From Marine Group I thaumarchaeote (GTDB taxonomy: Archaea > Thermoproteota > Nitrososphaeria > Nitrososphaerales > Nitrosopumilaceae): a stretch of DNA of 64,000 nucleotides. How positions within the stretch are numbered: position 1 is the stretch's first letter; each line of letters starts with the position of its first letter. Where the stretch lies: contig JACATG010000004.1 in the NCBI GenBank assembly GCA_013390905.1, positions 35,223 through 99,222 of the forward strand, in the 5' to 3' direction. This document shows, in pieces, positions 34,844-43,117 of this stretch. The translations under genes and the position numbers were made by a program. The notes beneath the pieces are model-generated. The model saw only the letters and a program-made list of their open reading frames with translations. It was not told where the DNA came from and made no database searches.

Positions 34844-35796
34844 ATGGGAAAAGCTCCACACATTCTACAAAATTTCGAATTTTCAACTTCATGTTTACAA
34901 TAGGGACACGTATTTTTTGCATGATTATCAACAGGCGACCCAAATAATTTTTTAAAAATTTCATAATAATGCATTGATTCTCTACTTCTAATAATCACCC
35001 CATCTTCTTTCTCAGTGATTAGTTTCTTTTCAACAAATATCTCCTCATTTATTATGGAATTAAACAAATTTGTTAGTCCTGAAGTTCCTGAACCCTCTTG
35101 CATCGGTGATTTTTCTCTCCATGCAATTTGGTGTGGAATATATTTTTCAAATGTCTTACGTAAAATCCATTTACCGTATCTTTTCTTCTTTTCATTTCTA
35201 ACTTTCAGATTCACTGGAATTTTTTCAGCTAGTTTCAAAACTGCATCATTGAGAAAAGGCGATTCAACAGTTATTCCCAATGCTTTTCCAATTTTTTGTG
35301 TTGGAAAATGCATTATTGAACAAATTCTCTTGATCTCTTTTTCTAATTCCTCTTCTGATTTGTTTATTAGAAAACTGTATCCTGCAAATAACTCGTCTGC
35401 CCCATCTCCTGTGATAATTGATTTTTCACCATTATCTTTTGCCCATTTTATTGCTAGATACATTACAACATTATTACGGATCTCAATATCGTTGAAATTT
35501 TTCAAGATCTTAATTGTATCTTCAATTGCCCCAAGAATTGTAGTAGTCTTAACGTTGTAAATTGATAAAGGTAATTGCATTTCTTTTGAAATCATTTGAC
35601 AATAAGTTAGATCTGTTGAAACAAAATCTTCAGCAATGACTGCAACAGCATTTGGTTTTCTTTGTTTTAGAAAATATGCAATAATAGAACTATCTAATCC
35701 ACCTGATAATGAAATTAAATTTGATTTACAAGAATTACAGGATTCTTCTAAAACATTGTAAAGGTTCTTGGAAACTTTATCCAATATGAAATACAT
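34840..35796 (-). CDS. Asparagine-synthetase-like PP-loop ATPase with zinc-ribbon tail
   Basis: 318 residues. The PP-loop LSGGLDSS is near residues 30-38 and TGDGADELFAGYSFL forms the second ATP site. The N-terminal glutaminase domain of true AsnB is absent. The C-terminus adds a zinc ribbon (CPYCK and CRMCG). It probably adenylates and amidates a substrate, perhaps a tRNA or small molecule, using free ammonia. Substrate unknown. Confidence 0.8.
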   Translation of the reverse strand: MYFILDKVSKNLYNVLEESCNSCKSNLISLSGGLDSSIIAYFLKQRKPNAVAVIAEDFVSTDLTYCQMISKEMQLPLSIYNVKTTTILGAIEDTIKILKNFNDIEIRNNVVMYLAIKWAKDNGEKSIITGDGADELFAGYSFLINKSEEELEKEIKRICSIMHFPTQKIGKALGITVESPFLNDAVLKLAEKIPVNLKVRNEKKKRYGKWILRKTFEKYIPHQIAWREKSPMQEGSGTSGLTNLFNSIINEEIFVEKKLITEKEDGVIIRSRESMHYYEIFKKLFGSPVDNHAKNTCPYCKHEVENSKFCRMCGAFPI

Positions 35797-35894
35797 GTAT
35801 TAGAAATTAAAATAGCTATGCCTAATTGTTTTCCTTTGAATAATTACACTTTTTATTGTAAACTTTAAATTATTTGTAGAATCACTAAGAAATA

Positions 35895-36311
35895 ATGCTA
35901 TTGCCTGCTGAAATTGAATCAAAAACTCTAATCCCTGCATTACGAGCAATTCTTGCTAAAAAACTTGCAGAAGATCATAATATTAGAGAAGATGAAATTT
36001 CTAAAATGCTTGGAGTTACTCAAGCAGCAGTTAGCAATTACATTCGTGGAACCAGAGGTGATCCGTCTTTGATTGCAAAACTTTTAGCAGAAAAAGAAGT
36101 TGCAATTATGATAAATGAATTATGTGATAGTCTTTCGTCAGACATGGCATATACGCCATCTATTCTTTCAAAATTCATTGGACTTTGTAATTATATCAAA
36201 TCTAGTTTGTTAATTTGTGAGATACATCATAATTTAGAATCTGATATAGATGAACAAGTGTGTAAAGAATGTGAAAACATGCTTCTTAAGGGCCCTGGCA
36301 ATATCTACTAA
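35895..36311 (+). CDS. XRE/HTH-type transcriptional regulator
   Basis: 138 residues. The HTH is at about 12-62 (DEISKMLGVTQAAVSNYIRG), preceded by a conserved PAEIESKTLIPALRAILAKKL helix. The C-terminal half has two Cys (C..C-x2-C: VCKECE) that might bind metal. The N-terminal half resembles that of the archaeal thiamine regulator ThiR, but no ThiN domain follows. It is convergent with Alba, overlapping by 4 bp. Confidence 0.8.
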   Translation: MLLPAEIESKTLIPALRAILAKKLAEDHNIREDEISKMLGVTQAAVSNYIRGTRGDPSLIAKLLAEKEVAIMINELCDSLSSDMAYTPSILSKFIGLCNYIKSSLLICEIHHNLESDIDEQVCKECENMLLKGPGNIY

Positions 36312-36622
36312 ATTTTATTTAAGATAATCTCAACAGTTGATGTCATACTACCAATACCTGCAGCTGCCTCTGTATCTACAGTAATTTTTCCAACTTTTGA
36401 ATTTCCTTTTAGCATTTTTTCTGTAATGATATTTGCAACTGCTACTGCATTTGGAATTGAATTTCCCTTTGCTCTAAGAATAACTTGATCTTTCTTTCCC
36501 AGTACCGATAGAACATCAACAGCTAATAACATTACGGGGTCATTTCCAATAGTTATGATGGCATCATCAGACTTGTCGGTCTGCTCCTGACCATGCTGTT
36601 CATTTATCTCATCCATGAGCAT
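36308..36622 (-). CDS. albA: Alba chromatin protein
   Basis: 104 residues. The Alba fold is clear from IGNDPVMLLAVDVLSVLG, then LRAKGNSIPNAVAVANIITE and the final TSTVEIILNK strand. It coats DNA and RNA as dimers and, in some archaea, is acetylated on a Lys near the N-terminus. An acidic N-terminal extension of about 20 residues precedes the domain. Confidence 0.95.
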   Translation of the reverse strand: MLMDEINEQHGQEQTDKSDDAIITIGNDPVMLLAVDVLSVLGKKDQVILRAKGNSIPNAVAVANIITEKMLKGNSKVGKITVDTEAAAGIGSMTSTVEIILNKI

Positions 36623-36673
36623 TACTTAACAATCAGCAATTTTTTGTTCTTTTAAGTTTTATCGACTATTGAT

Positions 36674-37162
36674 TCATTTTTCAAAATAGTTAATTGGAAT
36701 ATTCTGGAAATCTCCATTTGGAAGCACTCTTCTGATAGTAATTGGGATCACTCTTTGTTCAAGTTCTTCCATTGAAATATCCAATGAAATTTTTGCATTT
36801 TTTGGAATTGGAATAAATGGTGGTGCACCTAGAGACAACTGCAATGCTCTTGCACCCATAATTCTTGCCTTTTCATATTTTGTTAATGTTGGTGGCCCAA
36901 TTGTGATTTTCCCTTTTTTACAAGGAATCTCCTCTGGTTCATGCTCTTTTACCTTATCAATAACTTCTCTATTTTCAATTTCTTTGATTCTGTTCTCAAG
37001 ATCTTCTTGTTCTTTTTCAGTTAGTGGTTCTACTAGATCTTTTCTATCTATTAATTTTCGATAAGTATCTAGTGCTTTGTTTAATCCAGCATTTTTTAGT
37101 TCTTCAGCAACAACTTCATCTTCTGCAACTTCTATCACTTTAGTTTCTTTAACATCAGACAA
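36674..37162 (-). CDS. rpoK: RNA polymerase subunit K (Rpo6) with N-terminal extension
   Basis: 162 residues from TTG at 37162. The Rpb6/omega core is LTKYEKARIMGARALQLSLG, followed by PPFIPIP and the final RVLPNGDFQNIPI. It stabilises the largest polymerase subunit. A long acidic N-terminal region is typical of thaumarchaeal homologues. The upstream in-frame starts (37201, 37213) are unlikely: a TATA box at 37185-37192 lies 26 bp before 37162, inside that extension. Confidence 0.92.
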   Translation of the reverse strand: MSDVKETKVIEVAEDEVVAEELKNAGLNKALDTYRKLIDRKDLVEPLTEKEQEDLENRIKEIENREVIDKVKEHEPEEIPCKKGKITIGPPTLTKYEKARIMGARALQLSLGAPPFIPIPKNAKISLDISMEELEQRVIPITIRRVLPNGDFQNIPINYFEK

Positions 37163-37184
37163 GTAACAAAATTTTCTTAAAACG

Positions 37185-37192
37185 TTATATAA
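37185..37192 (-). promoter_or_regulatory. TATA box for rpoK
   Basis: ttatataa, centred about 26 bp from the TTG at 37162. It indicates a leaderless transcript and fixes the start of rpoK. Confidence 0.65.
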
Positions 37193-37214
37193 TCTAATCA
37201 TTTTAAAGTACAAA

Positions 37215-37601
37215 TTGAGTATAGATTCTGTCTCCCGAAAACAAATAATTTTAGAAATTCAAGGAAAATCAAAAATTCCTTGTGATCTTAAACGTCATTT
37301 ATCTCCAAGAACTGTTGGAACTATAATGAGATCTTTACCATTAGAAGGACATGCTCATTTATTGGGAAAAAGTATTTTGTATTTTGAAACTACTATTGAT
37401 TCTGGAATTGAGAGAGCAAGAACTGAATTCAAAAAAGGTGATGTTGCATACTTACCTTCATCCGGAAGCATTTGTTTTTTTATCGCTGATGTAGTATCTG
37501 GAAAAACTATGACGCCTATTGGAAAATTGATTGGTAATATCGATGCATTAAAGGATGTTAAATCTGGTGATGTATTTCGTATCTATGAAGAAACTGGTTG
37601 A
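37215..37601 (+). CDS. Cyclophilin-like-fold protein of unknown function
   Basis: 128 residues from TTG at 37215. It recalls the archaeal/bacterial cyclophilin-like family PF04126 (from memory): a beta-rich chain with KKGDVAYLPSSGSICFFI and a C-terminal GDVFRIYEE strand. It would not have the active-site residues of real cyclophilins. Its end overlaps the convergent S25e gene by 19 bp. Confidence 0.7.
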   Translation: MSIDSVSRKQIILEIQGKSKIPCDLKRHLSPRTVGTIMRSLPLEGHAHLLGKSILYFETTIDSGIERARTEFKKGDVAYLPSSGSICFFIADVVSGKTMTPIGKLIGNIDALKDVKSGDVFRIYEETG

Positions 37602-37885
37602 TACAAATGGTGTCCTGAATAACCACCAACTCGTTTTACAATTCCTTTATTTACAGATTCTCTTAAAAATGCGTTTGCAGCGGAAACTTTGATTCCTGTC
37701 TGTCTGGCAAGATCTTGAACTGTGATTACTTTGGAGTTTTGAATAATTTTTATTGCTTGTTGTTCGTTTACAAGAACTACGATCTCTGCTTTTCTTGGTC
37801 CACCTTCACCTTTCTTTTTCTTTGAATCTTTAGTATTTGTTGACCTGTCTTTTTTTGCAGCAGTTGGTTTTTTTCCTCCACCCAT
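37583..37885 (-). CDS. rps25e: Ribosomal protein S25e
   Basis: 100 residues from ATG at 37885; upstream in-frame starts add an implausible 22 residues. A basic N-terminal tail (KKPTAAKKDRSTNTK) leads into the winged-helix core VITVQDLARQTGIKVSAANAF with the final GYSGHHLYQP. A small-subunit protein found only in archaea and eukaryotes. Confidence 0.95.
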   Translation of the reverse strand: MGGGKKPTAAKKDRSTNTKDSKKKKGEGGPRKAEIVVLVNEQQAIKIIQNSKVITVQDLARQTGIKVSAANAFLRESVNKGIVKRVGGYSGHHLYQPVSS

Positions 37886-38013
37886 AATTTGAGAAAAAAA
37901 TATTCCTCTTATAAACGATGAATAGTATCTTTTTGAACTATTTCTTATCAAAAGTTTAAAAAAAACTCAAATTATTTTCAAATATAAATAACATCTTGCT
38001 TATTTGATGATAT

Positions 38014-38226
38014 ATGGGAATTGTCTCAAAAGGCGCAAAATGTAATGTTGATGGTTGTGATCAAAATGGTGCTCGTTCTTTAAATACAGTTAAAGTTGAA
38101 CGCGCAGGACTACGAGTAACTTCTATAGGAAAAAAATCAGTTCTTTGTAAAGAACACTACAAAGAATGGAAAAAAGAATCTAAAGACGATAGAGATCTTG
38201 AACGTGCTCGATATGACAAGTTTTAG
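38014..38226 (+). CDS. Conserved thaumarchaeal zinc-finger-like protein
   Basis: 70 residues with Cys at CNVDGCDQNG and a later C-x2-H (LCKEHYKEW), a likely treble-clef-like or CCCH zinc site. The C-terminus is Lys/Asp-rich. It overlaps the convergent deoxyhypusine synthase by 4 bp. It lies among transcription and translation genes, so a role in those processes is conceivable. Confidence 0.7.
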   Translation: MGIVSKGAKCNVDGCDQNGARSLNTVKVERAGLRVTSIGKKSVLCKEHYKEWKKESKDDRDLERARYDKF

Positions 38227-39317
38227 TTTTTCTTTTTTGATTTCTTAACCTTGTTTGTTGGGTTATTGAAATAATCATCACTCAATTTATCATATAGTTT
38301 GCCCAATTTTTTGTAAAGTCGTTTTGGCTTTCTTGATTTTTGGTTACTTAGAACATATAATGCAAGAATTGGAAATACAATTGTTACATCCGCATAAACT
38401 GTAACCATTCCATGATGTGCATCTTGAATCTTACCCCAACTCTTACCTTCTTGTAGTGTTGCACCAGACAACCCTCCAGTATCTGGTCGCGCATCTGTAA
38501 TTTGAATAATATAGTCTTGTCCTCCATCATTTCGCCTTAGAATCTGGTCTAATAGAGGACCTGTTTGTTGAGCTGTATTCTTTGGAACCCCTCCTCCTAA
38601 TTCTAAAATGCCTGATTTCTTAGAACCATAAAGAATTGCTGCTTGTTCAAGAATCTCCCTGACAAAGTCTAGATTGTATGTCTTATCTCGTAGTCTATGA
38701 ACCGCCAAATTCAACGCCAATGATGAATCTTTTATTGTGGAAATGTATACTGGTACATCATAATCATATGCTGTTGTAATGAAACTTTTTTCAGGATATT
38801 TTGCATTTTCTTTACTCATCTTTCCCATTAAATTACAAAACTCTGCAGTTGTAAATGATTTATCGGGAAAGTCTTCTCCAAACATTTTCTGAATAATTTG
38901 ATCTTCCGCTTCTAATGTTTCATAAAATTTAATATAGACATCTCTTATTCTAACAATTTCATTTTCATATAATTTCATATCGTCAACTTCAGAACTTCCT
39001 TGTTTTACAGGCAAACCCCACGCAAAATGATCTTCGTGATAGACATTAGCTCCTGTTGTAATAATCCAATCAACAAATCCTCGCTCAATCAATGTTTTAA
39101 TGATTCCTCCAAAGCCAACAGGTGTCAATGCACCCGAAACTGTAAGACAAATTGTTGCATTTTCTTTGATCATTTTTGCATAAAGTTTAGCGGCCTCTCC
39201 AAGACTTCTTCCATTAAATCCTGAACTTGCAAACACATTGACTAAATCTTCGATAGTCATCTTTGGGTCTAATTTTATGTGAGGAATATCATTGCCATGA
39301 AATTTGTGTGGATCCAC
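38223..39317 (-). CDS. dys: Deoxyhypusine synthase
   Basis: 364 residues, GTG start at 39317. It transfers the aminobutyl group of spermidine to a lysine of aIF5A. NAD-binding GANVYHEDHFAWG and the catalytic-Lys region SWGKIQ (equivalent to human VSWGKI) are present, as is ITDARPDTGG. Together with the agmatinase at 46241 it points to a working polyamine/hypusine route. Confidence 0.93.
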   Translation of the reverse strand: MDPHKFHGNDIPHIKLDPKMTIEDLVNVFASSGFNGRSLGEAAKLYAKMIKENATICLTVSGALTPVGFGGIIKTLIERGFVDWIITTGANVYHEDHFAWGLPVKQGSSEVDDMKLYENEIVRIRDVYIKFYETLEAEDQIIQKMFGEDFPDKSFTTAEFCNLMGKMSKENAKYPEKSFITTAYDYDVPVYISTIKDSSLALNLAVHRLRDKTYNLDFVREILEQAAILYGSKKSGILELGGGVPKNTAQQTGPLLDQILRRNDGGQDYIIQITDARPDTGGLSGATLQEGKSWGKIQDAHHGMVTVYADVTIVFPILALYVLSNQKSRKPKRLYKKLGKLYDKLSDDYFNNPTNKVKKSKKKN

Positions 39318-39437
39318 TTTTACAAATTAATTTTTTGCTGTAAATAATACTTACGCAAGGATTCTTTGTGTAGTGTGTCTAATTTTGAATTTTCAAGCAA
39401 ATATTACTTATTTAGGAATGATCTGAAATAATACCAA

Positions 39438-39770
39438 ATGAATTTAGTTGATATACATGACCCTCAGCGAGTAAACAGAACTCCTGACGATGTTGAGGTT
39501 TTACTCTCATCTGGGAATTTTGTTCAAGATGGTTTTATAATTTCTAAAGTAGAATTACGTCTTTACAAAGAAAGAACTGATGAAAAATTGGGTGATTATT
39601 CTTTGATAACTTCTTTTGTTGAGACTGACAAAGGTTCTGTTGAAATGATTTATGATGAAGGGTTCCGTGGCGAAGCGCCTCTTTCAAGAGCAGTTGAATT
39701 TCTGACTTCAAATTTAGGAATATCAGGCTTGATTTTACGCTCATTAATTTCTTTACGTGCGAAAACATAA
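39438..39770 (+). CDS. Protein of unknown function
   Basis: 110 residues with ATG at 39438. It has no membrane or metal motif; beta strands VELRLYKERTDEKL and VEMIYDEGF alternate with a C-terminal helix. No family recognised. It marks the left border of the decayed region. Confidence 0.55.
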   Translation: MNLVDIHDPQRVNRTPDDVEVLLSSGNFVQDGFIISKVELRLYKERTDEKLGDYSLITSFVETDKGSVEMIYDEGFRGEAPLSRAVEFLTSNLGISGLILRSLISLRAKT

Positions 39771-39875
39771 AAAATTCAATATTTTACATTTTTAGTAAAC
39801 ACTAGTCTGTCAATTTTTGTTATATAGTTCATAAATCGTTGATTGACTGTTCTTTGTTTGTCAATTTTGTTTGAT

Positions 39876-40100
39876 AAAAATTTCTCACGTTTTAAAAATA
39901 TAAAATTCATTATACATTTATGCATAAAAAGAAAAAACACCGTAGAAAAGATGAAACAGAACATCTTTCAATTACCAACAGTGCATGATAACTTTCTTAG
40001 AAGAATATAACAAAAAATCAATATTCATAACAAACAATTCCTAAAATTTTTCAACAAGTATAATTTAAAAATTTCTCACGTTTTAAAAATTTAGAATTCA
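39876..40100 (+). repeat. Directly repeated promoter segment (two copies)
   Basis: A 24-bp identical block (39876-39899 and 40067-40090, both ending in ttttaaaaat) is followed by nearly identical AT-rich sequence containing aattcat. Each copy lies about 30 bp before an ATG (39920 and 40114). The copies are 191 bp apart, which looks like a duplicated promoter. Confidence 0.7.
39920..39988 (+). CDS. 22-residue Lys/His-rich microprotein candidate
   Basis: An ATG frame behind the first copy of the repeated promoter, starting MHKKKKHRRKDETEH. It may be what remains of a gene after rearrangement or simply chance. Otherwise the 39771-40113 interval shows only AT-rich sequence. Confidence 0.25.
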   Translation: MHKKKKHRRKDETEHLSITNSA

Positions 40101-40113
40101 TCATATTATTAGA

Positions 40114-40635
40114 ATGAGTCAAGAAAGAGAGCAAAAAATAAACGACATGATAGATGTAATCATGTCAGCATGACAAAAAACTATTGGTATTGAACAAAAA
40201 GATGGAACTATTACAAAAGAGCAATATTTAGACGAGGATATTTTATGGTGGAAAACTGGACCCATAGCCTCTCCCACTTTTGGAAGAATGGCTTATGTGT
40301 TAAAAGAATGGGAGAGAAAAGCACTATCTTGTTTACAAAATATGTGTCCAGAAAGAGCTCAAATTTATGGTCAGGAAATTATGGAAATTGCTAATTCATA
40401 TCGTAGATCTATTGATGCTAAATCATCTGAATCTCTTCGTGACAAGAATAACTCAATGTCTACTTTGATTGATAAAATAAACAAGAACAAAGTTGAGAGA
40501 GTCTATACAATGAAAGATCAAATGAAAAAGTCATTAATTGACAAATTCTATATTCACAGTTTGTATGTCATCATCAAGTTTGTGCCTAAATACTATCAAT
40601 CTTCGTATAGCCTCAAAGTTTGCTATAACTGCTAG
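40114..40635 (+). pseudogene. Thaumarchaeal conserved gene interrupted by an in-frame TGA
   Basis: The frame starts ATG at 40114 (MSQEREQKINDMIDVIMSA), meets TGA at 40171-40173, and continues without a break as QKTIGIEQKDGTITKEQ, GRMAYVLKEWERKAL, SYRRSIDAKSSESLRD and KVERVYTMKDQMKKSL. It is coherent coding sequence on both sides, so TGA probably replaces TGG. The C-terminal end after KKSLIDKF looks different in character and runs into the opposite-strand fragment. A shorter product from ATG at 40288 could still be made. Confidence 0.65.
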
Positions 40636-40734
40636 GATGATCAGCATTATTGAAATTTGATTAGTTAAAGCACCAATAACTATAAGCAGTAACCTCACAT
40701 CCCTACCCATTCTAAACTTTGATTTTTTTGCCAT
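40534..40734 (-). pseudogene. C-terminal fragment of a CDP-alcohol phosphatidyltransferase-like protein
   Basis: 66 residues from ATG at 40734 with GRDVRLLLIVIGALTN and a second membrane helix ending ANFEAIRRLIVFRHK. That matches the last two helices of archaeal CDP-alcohol phosphatidyltransferases, and the intact paralogue at 47106 has the equivalent ERAERLLVIAIIGIIG and GITLIQRMV. The catalytic DG-rich motif is absent. The frame continues upstream only across a TGA, with another short ATG frame beyond. The remaining 40735-40949 shows no gene. Confidence 0.45.
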
Positions 40735-40949
40735 ATCTTTGAGGTCTAGTCATTGATCAATTGTTGCTGATGCAACAGCATTTCCTATGCTGATTAGTGG
40801 TTTAGATTGAGTCAAGCCTAATCCCATGAAATTGTGACTCAAATTGAATAAAAAGGCTGAATTTCTAGCCAAAATTTATGATTTAATAAAATCTTGATTA
40901 GGACAAAGATATAGTTTAATTTATCTTAATGTTTCGTGATATTAGTTGA

Positions 40950-41756
40950 ATGGGAATTAAGATTCTTTCTCTCACATCAATCTTGTTAATTTTTGTTATT
41001 GGATTTGCTTTAAGCCAAAGTGTGTATTCTGAAGAACCAGTGAAACTAATTCTAGAACAAACTCTTGAACTAATTCCAGAACCTACTCCAGAACCTGAAC
41101 CAGAATCTGAACCAGAACTAATTCCAGAACTAATTCCAGAACTAATTCCAGAACCTACTCCAGAACTAATTCCAGAACTAATTCCAGAAACTACTCCGAA
41201 ACCTACTCCAGAACCAACACCAGAACCTACTCCAGAACCAACACCAGAACCTACTCCAGAACCTGAGCCAGAACCAGTTATGGAGCAACTAAAATGTGGT
41301 CGTGGAACTGAATCTGTTAATGGAGTATGTGTGTCAATAACATGTCCTGATGGCTTTTCACTCAAAGATGGTTTATGTGTTCAAGACAGTGGTAATGGTG
41401 GTGGTTGTCTTATTGCAACTGCAACATATGGCTCAGAACTAGCACCACAAGTTCAACAACTTCGAGAACTTAGAGACAATCAACTACTAAACACAGAATC
41501 AGGAACATCATTCATGGAATCATTCAATGATTTCTACTACTCATTTTCTCCATACATTGCTGATTTAGAGCGAGAAAATCCGATATTCAAAGAGATGGTA
41601 AAGATTGCAATTACTCCCATGATTGCTAGTTTATCATTAATGGAGTATACAGATTCAGAAGAATCAGTTTTAGGTATTGGAATTAGTTTGATTATGTTAA
41701 ATTTGATGATGTATTTTGGAATACCTGCAATTGTAATAATGAGGTTTAGAAAATGA
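40950..41756 (+). CDS. CFI-box-CTERM surface protein with E-x-x-P repeat region
   Basis: 268 residues: signal peptide (1-27), 17 tandem tetrapeptides of the ELIP/EPTP kind (residues 40-107), then a Cys-rich stretch (CGRG, CVSITC, CVQD). Last comes the CFI-box region [20 protein letters not shown] with a long helical tail and a C-terminal membrane helix. The C-terminal domain is a known sorting/tail family with the conserved Cys (family knowledge). It should be displayed on the cell surface. The stop overlaps the next gene's ATG, so the two are translationally coupled. Confidence 0.85.
   Translation: MGIKILSLTSILLIFVIGFALSQSVYSEEPVKLILEQTLELIPEPTPEPEPESEPELIPELIPELIPEPTPELIPELIPETTPKPTPEPTPEPTPEPTPEPTPEPEPEPVMEQLKCGRGTESVNGVCVSITCPDGFSLKDGLCVQDSGNGGGCLIATATYGSELAPQVQQLRELRDNQLLNTESGTSFMESFNDFYYSFSPYIADLERENPIFKEMVKIAITPMIASLSLMEYTDSEESVLGIGISLIMLNLMMYFGIPAIVIMRFRK
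41067..41270 (+). repeat. 12-bp coding minisatellite (E-x-x-P)17
   Basis: Seventeen 12-bp units of two main types, gaactaattcca (ELIP) and gaacctactcca (EPTP), with small variants such as gaaccaacacca. The reading frame is kept, so copy number can change without breaking the protein. Confidence 0.85.
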
Positions 41757-42082
41757 AATCTGTAATAATTATTGCAATAGCATTTGTTTTGTTAATTCCA
41801 TTAGCCGTATTTGCACAACTAATTCCAGAACCTACTCCAGAACTTGCAGAACCCGAATCATCACTAAGTTTTCAAAGTGTAGAATGTCCTCCAGGAAGTT
41901 TTGAAAAACTATTTTCAGGTGAAGTGATGGTTTGCATTAATGAGGCTACTGGTAAGGCATTAAAACCAGGAGAACTTACTGGTGAACAACAAGGCACATA
42001 CGTTACAGCAGGTATTATTATCGCAATAATTGCGGCAGGTATTGGATTTGTAATTCTCAAGAAAAAAAGTTCGTCAAACTAG
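41753..42082 (+). CDS. Small membrane-anchored partner of the CFI-box protein
   Basis: 109 residues: signal peptide (1-22, ending FAQ), one [13 protein letters not shown] segment like the repeat of the upstream gene, a short outer domain with two Cys ([19 protein letters not shown]), then a C-terminal membrane helix and a KKKSSSN tail. The ATGA overlap at 41753-41756 implies equal production of both proteins. Shared repeat peptides suggest duplication or interaction. Confidence 0.75.
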   Translation: MKSVIIIAIAFVLLIPLAVFAQLIPEPTPELAEPESSLSFQSVECPPGSFEKLFSGEVMVCINEATGKALKPGELTGEQQGTYVTAGIIIAIIAAGIGFVILKKKSSSN

Positions 42083-42110
42083 ATTCTAAACACTTTTTGT
42101 GCCTAACTCT

Positions 42111-42146
42111 AAAAACTAATCATACCAAATTGACAGATTAGTTTTT
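42111..42146 (+). terminator. Perfect 11-bp hairpin after the CFI-box gene pair
   Basis: aaaaactaatc (42111-42121) and gattagttttt (42136-42146) are exact reverse complements with a 14-nt loop. The 3' arm is itself T-rich. It lies 30 bp after the stop at 42082 and is the likely transcript end. Confidence 0.6.
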
Positions 42147-42239
42147 ACAAATAGAACTAATTCGTTGTCTTGAACTAAAACACAAAGACCCATTGGGGCC
42201 TTTGCATGTTAAACTAATTCTGTAAATTCCTTTGATGGA

Positions 42240-42383
42240 TTAGCCTTTTCCTATTCTGTATATTTTTATCTTACAGATAGGACAGGTGCCTTTTATTGCA
42301 GGCCTACCATTTTTCATGGTGACAGATTTTGGATTTTTTATTTCTCTTTTCGTTCTGCATTTTACACAATATCCTATTGTCAT
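42240..42383 (-). CDS. DUF5679-type zinc-ribbon protein
   Basis: 47 residues: YCVKCRTKREI, then a KSVTMKNGRPAIKGTCP hairpin and CPICKIKI with a basic end. The spacing of the two C-x2-C pairs matches the DUF5679 zinc ribbon (family from memory). Found in most archaea; function unknown but probably nucleic-acid linked. Convergent with the CFI pair. Confidence 0.85.
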   Translation of the reverse strand: MTIGYCVKCRTKREIKNPKSVTMKNGRPAIKGTCPICKIKIYRIGKG

Positions 42384-42509
42384 AACAACTAATCATAAAC
42401 TTGATCCTATTTAGAAAGATACTGTAAATTTTGTTTAACAATAAACAGTAATTATGACTGACTAGAACTATAACATGAGTTTGTTAGTTGGAATAAAAAA
42501 GAGGGAGAA

Positions 42510-42728
42510 TTATTCCTCAAATTTTGCGAGTTCGTTCTTTAGTTGCTTGATTTGATACTCAACAACTCGTCTGTGGACATTGTTTATCAAATTTATCTTT
42601 GTATTTTCTTGATGTGATGAGAAAAGAAGGCTAGATAAGAAAAGTTGATCCTTTACTAAAATCCAACCCCAGCTTGCATAAGCTGTTAACAGTTCGTATA
42701 AAATAGTAAAAAAAGAAAGAATATTAAT
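42510..42728 (-). other. 72-codon open frame without a usable start codon
   Basis: Between TGA (42729-42731) and TAA (42510-42512) the leftward frame reads protein-like sequence (YELLTAYASWGWILV, then HRRVVEYQIKQLKNELAKFEE). It has no ATG or GTG; the only TTG leaves 25 residues. It may be a remnant, or the coding start lies in an alternative codon. Not called as a gene. Confidence 0.3.
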
Positions 42729-42750
42729 TCAGAGTAGATAAGATAAAAAA

Positions 42751-43080
42751 TTGAACCACAAAATAATGGCAACTGACCTTTTGAATACAGGAATGGGGGA
42801 TGAAGGCAGACTAAAATTCATTCTTAGTTGTATAGAGAAGAACAAACCACTTTACAAGACGGACATAAGATTTTTAGAGTCAATGACTGACCAACTTGAA
42901 CAGAGAATACAAAGACTTCAAGGGAACACAGATGCAAAACAAAAAGAAAATGATTCAAGGACGCTAATTTCAAACAAGGAATTAGATGAAATCATTGATG
43001 GAAAAAATGCAAAAAGTACAGAGATGTATACGCCTGTAAGAAAAAAGAGTTCATTTCTTGCAAGACTGTTTTCTAAATAA
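42751..43080 (+). CDS. Small helical protein of unknown function
   Basis: 109 residues from TTG at 42751, or 104 from ATG at 42766. A middle stretch (FLESMTDQLEQRIQRLQGNT) is coiled-coil-like and the C-terminus is basic and aromatic (KKSSFLARLFSK). No family recognised. No sign of a membrane anchor. Confidence 0.55.
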   Translation: MNHKIMATDLLNTGMGDEGRLKFILSCIEKNKPLYKTDIRFLESMTDQLEQRIQRLQGNTDAKQKENDSRTLISNKELDEIIDGKNAKSTEMYTPVRKKSSFLARLFSK

Positions 43081-43117
43081 TCTGAAAAAATGCGTGAGGA
43101 CAAAAAAAGAAAATATC

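Noticed and set aside
41067..41270. CRISPR-like regular repeats
   Set aside because: The units are 12 bp, contiguous, without spacers and in coding frame; this is a coding minisatellite.
40916..41365. A 149-codon leftward frame very rich in Gly and Ser
   Set aside because: It is the exact antisense of the E-x-x-P repeat of the CFI-box gene, so its GSGVGS repetition is an artefact.
42183..42202. Hairpin-like aaagaccc/gggccttt
   Set aside because: Short stem with an internal mismatch; the perfect 11-bp hairpin just upstream is the better terminator.
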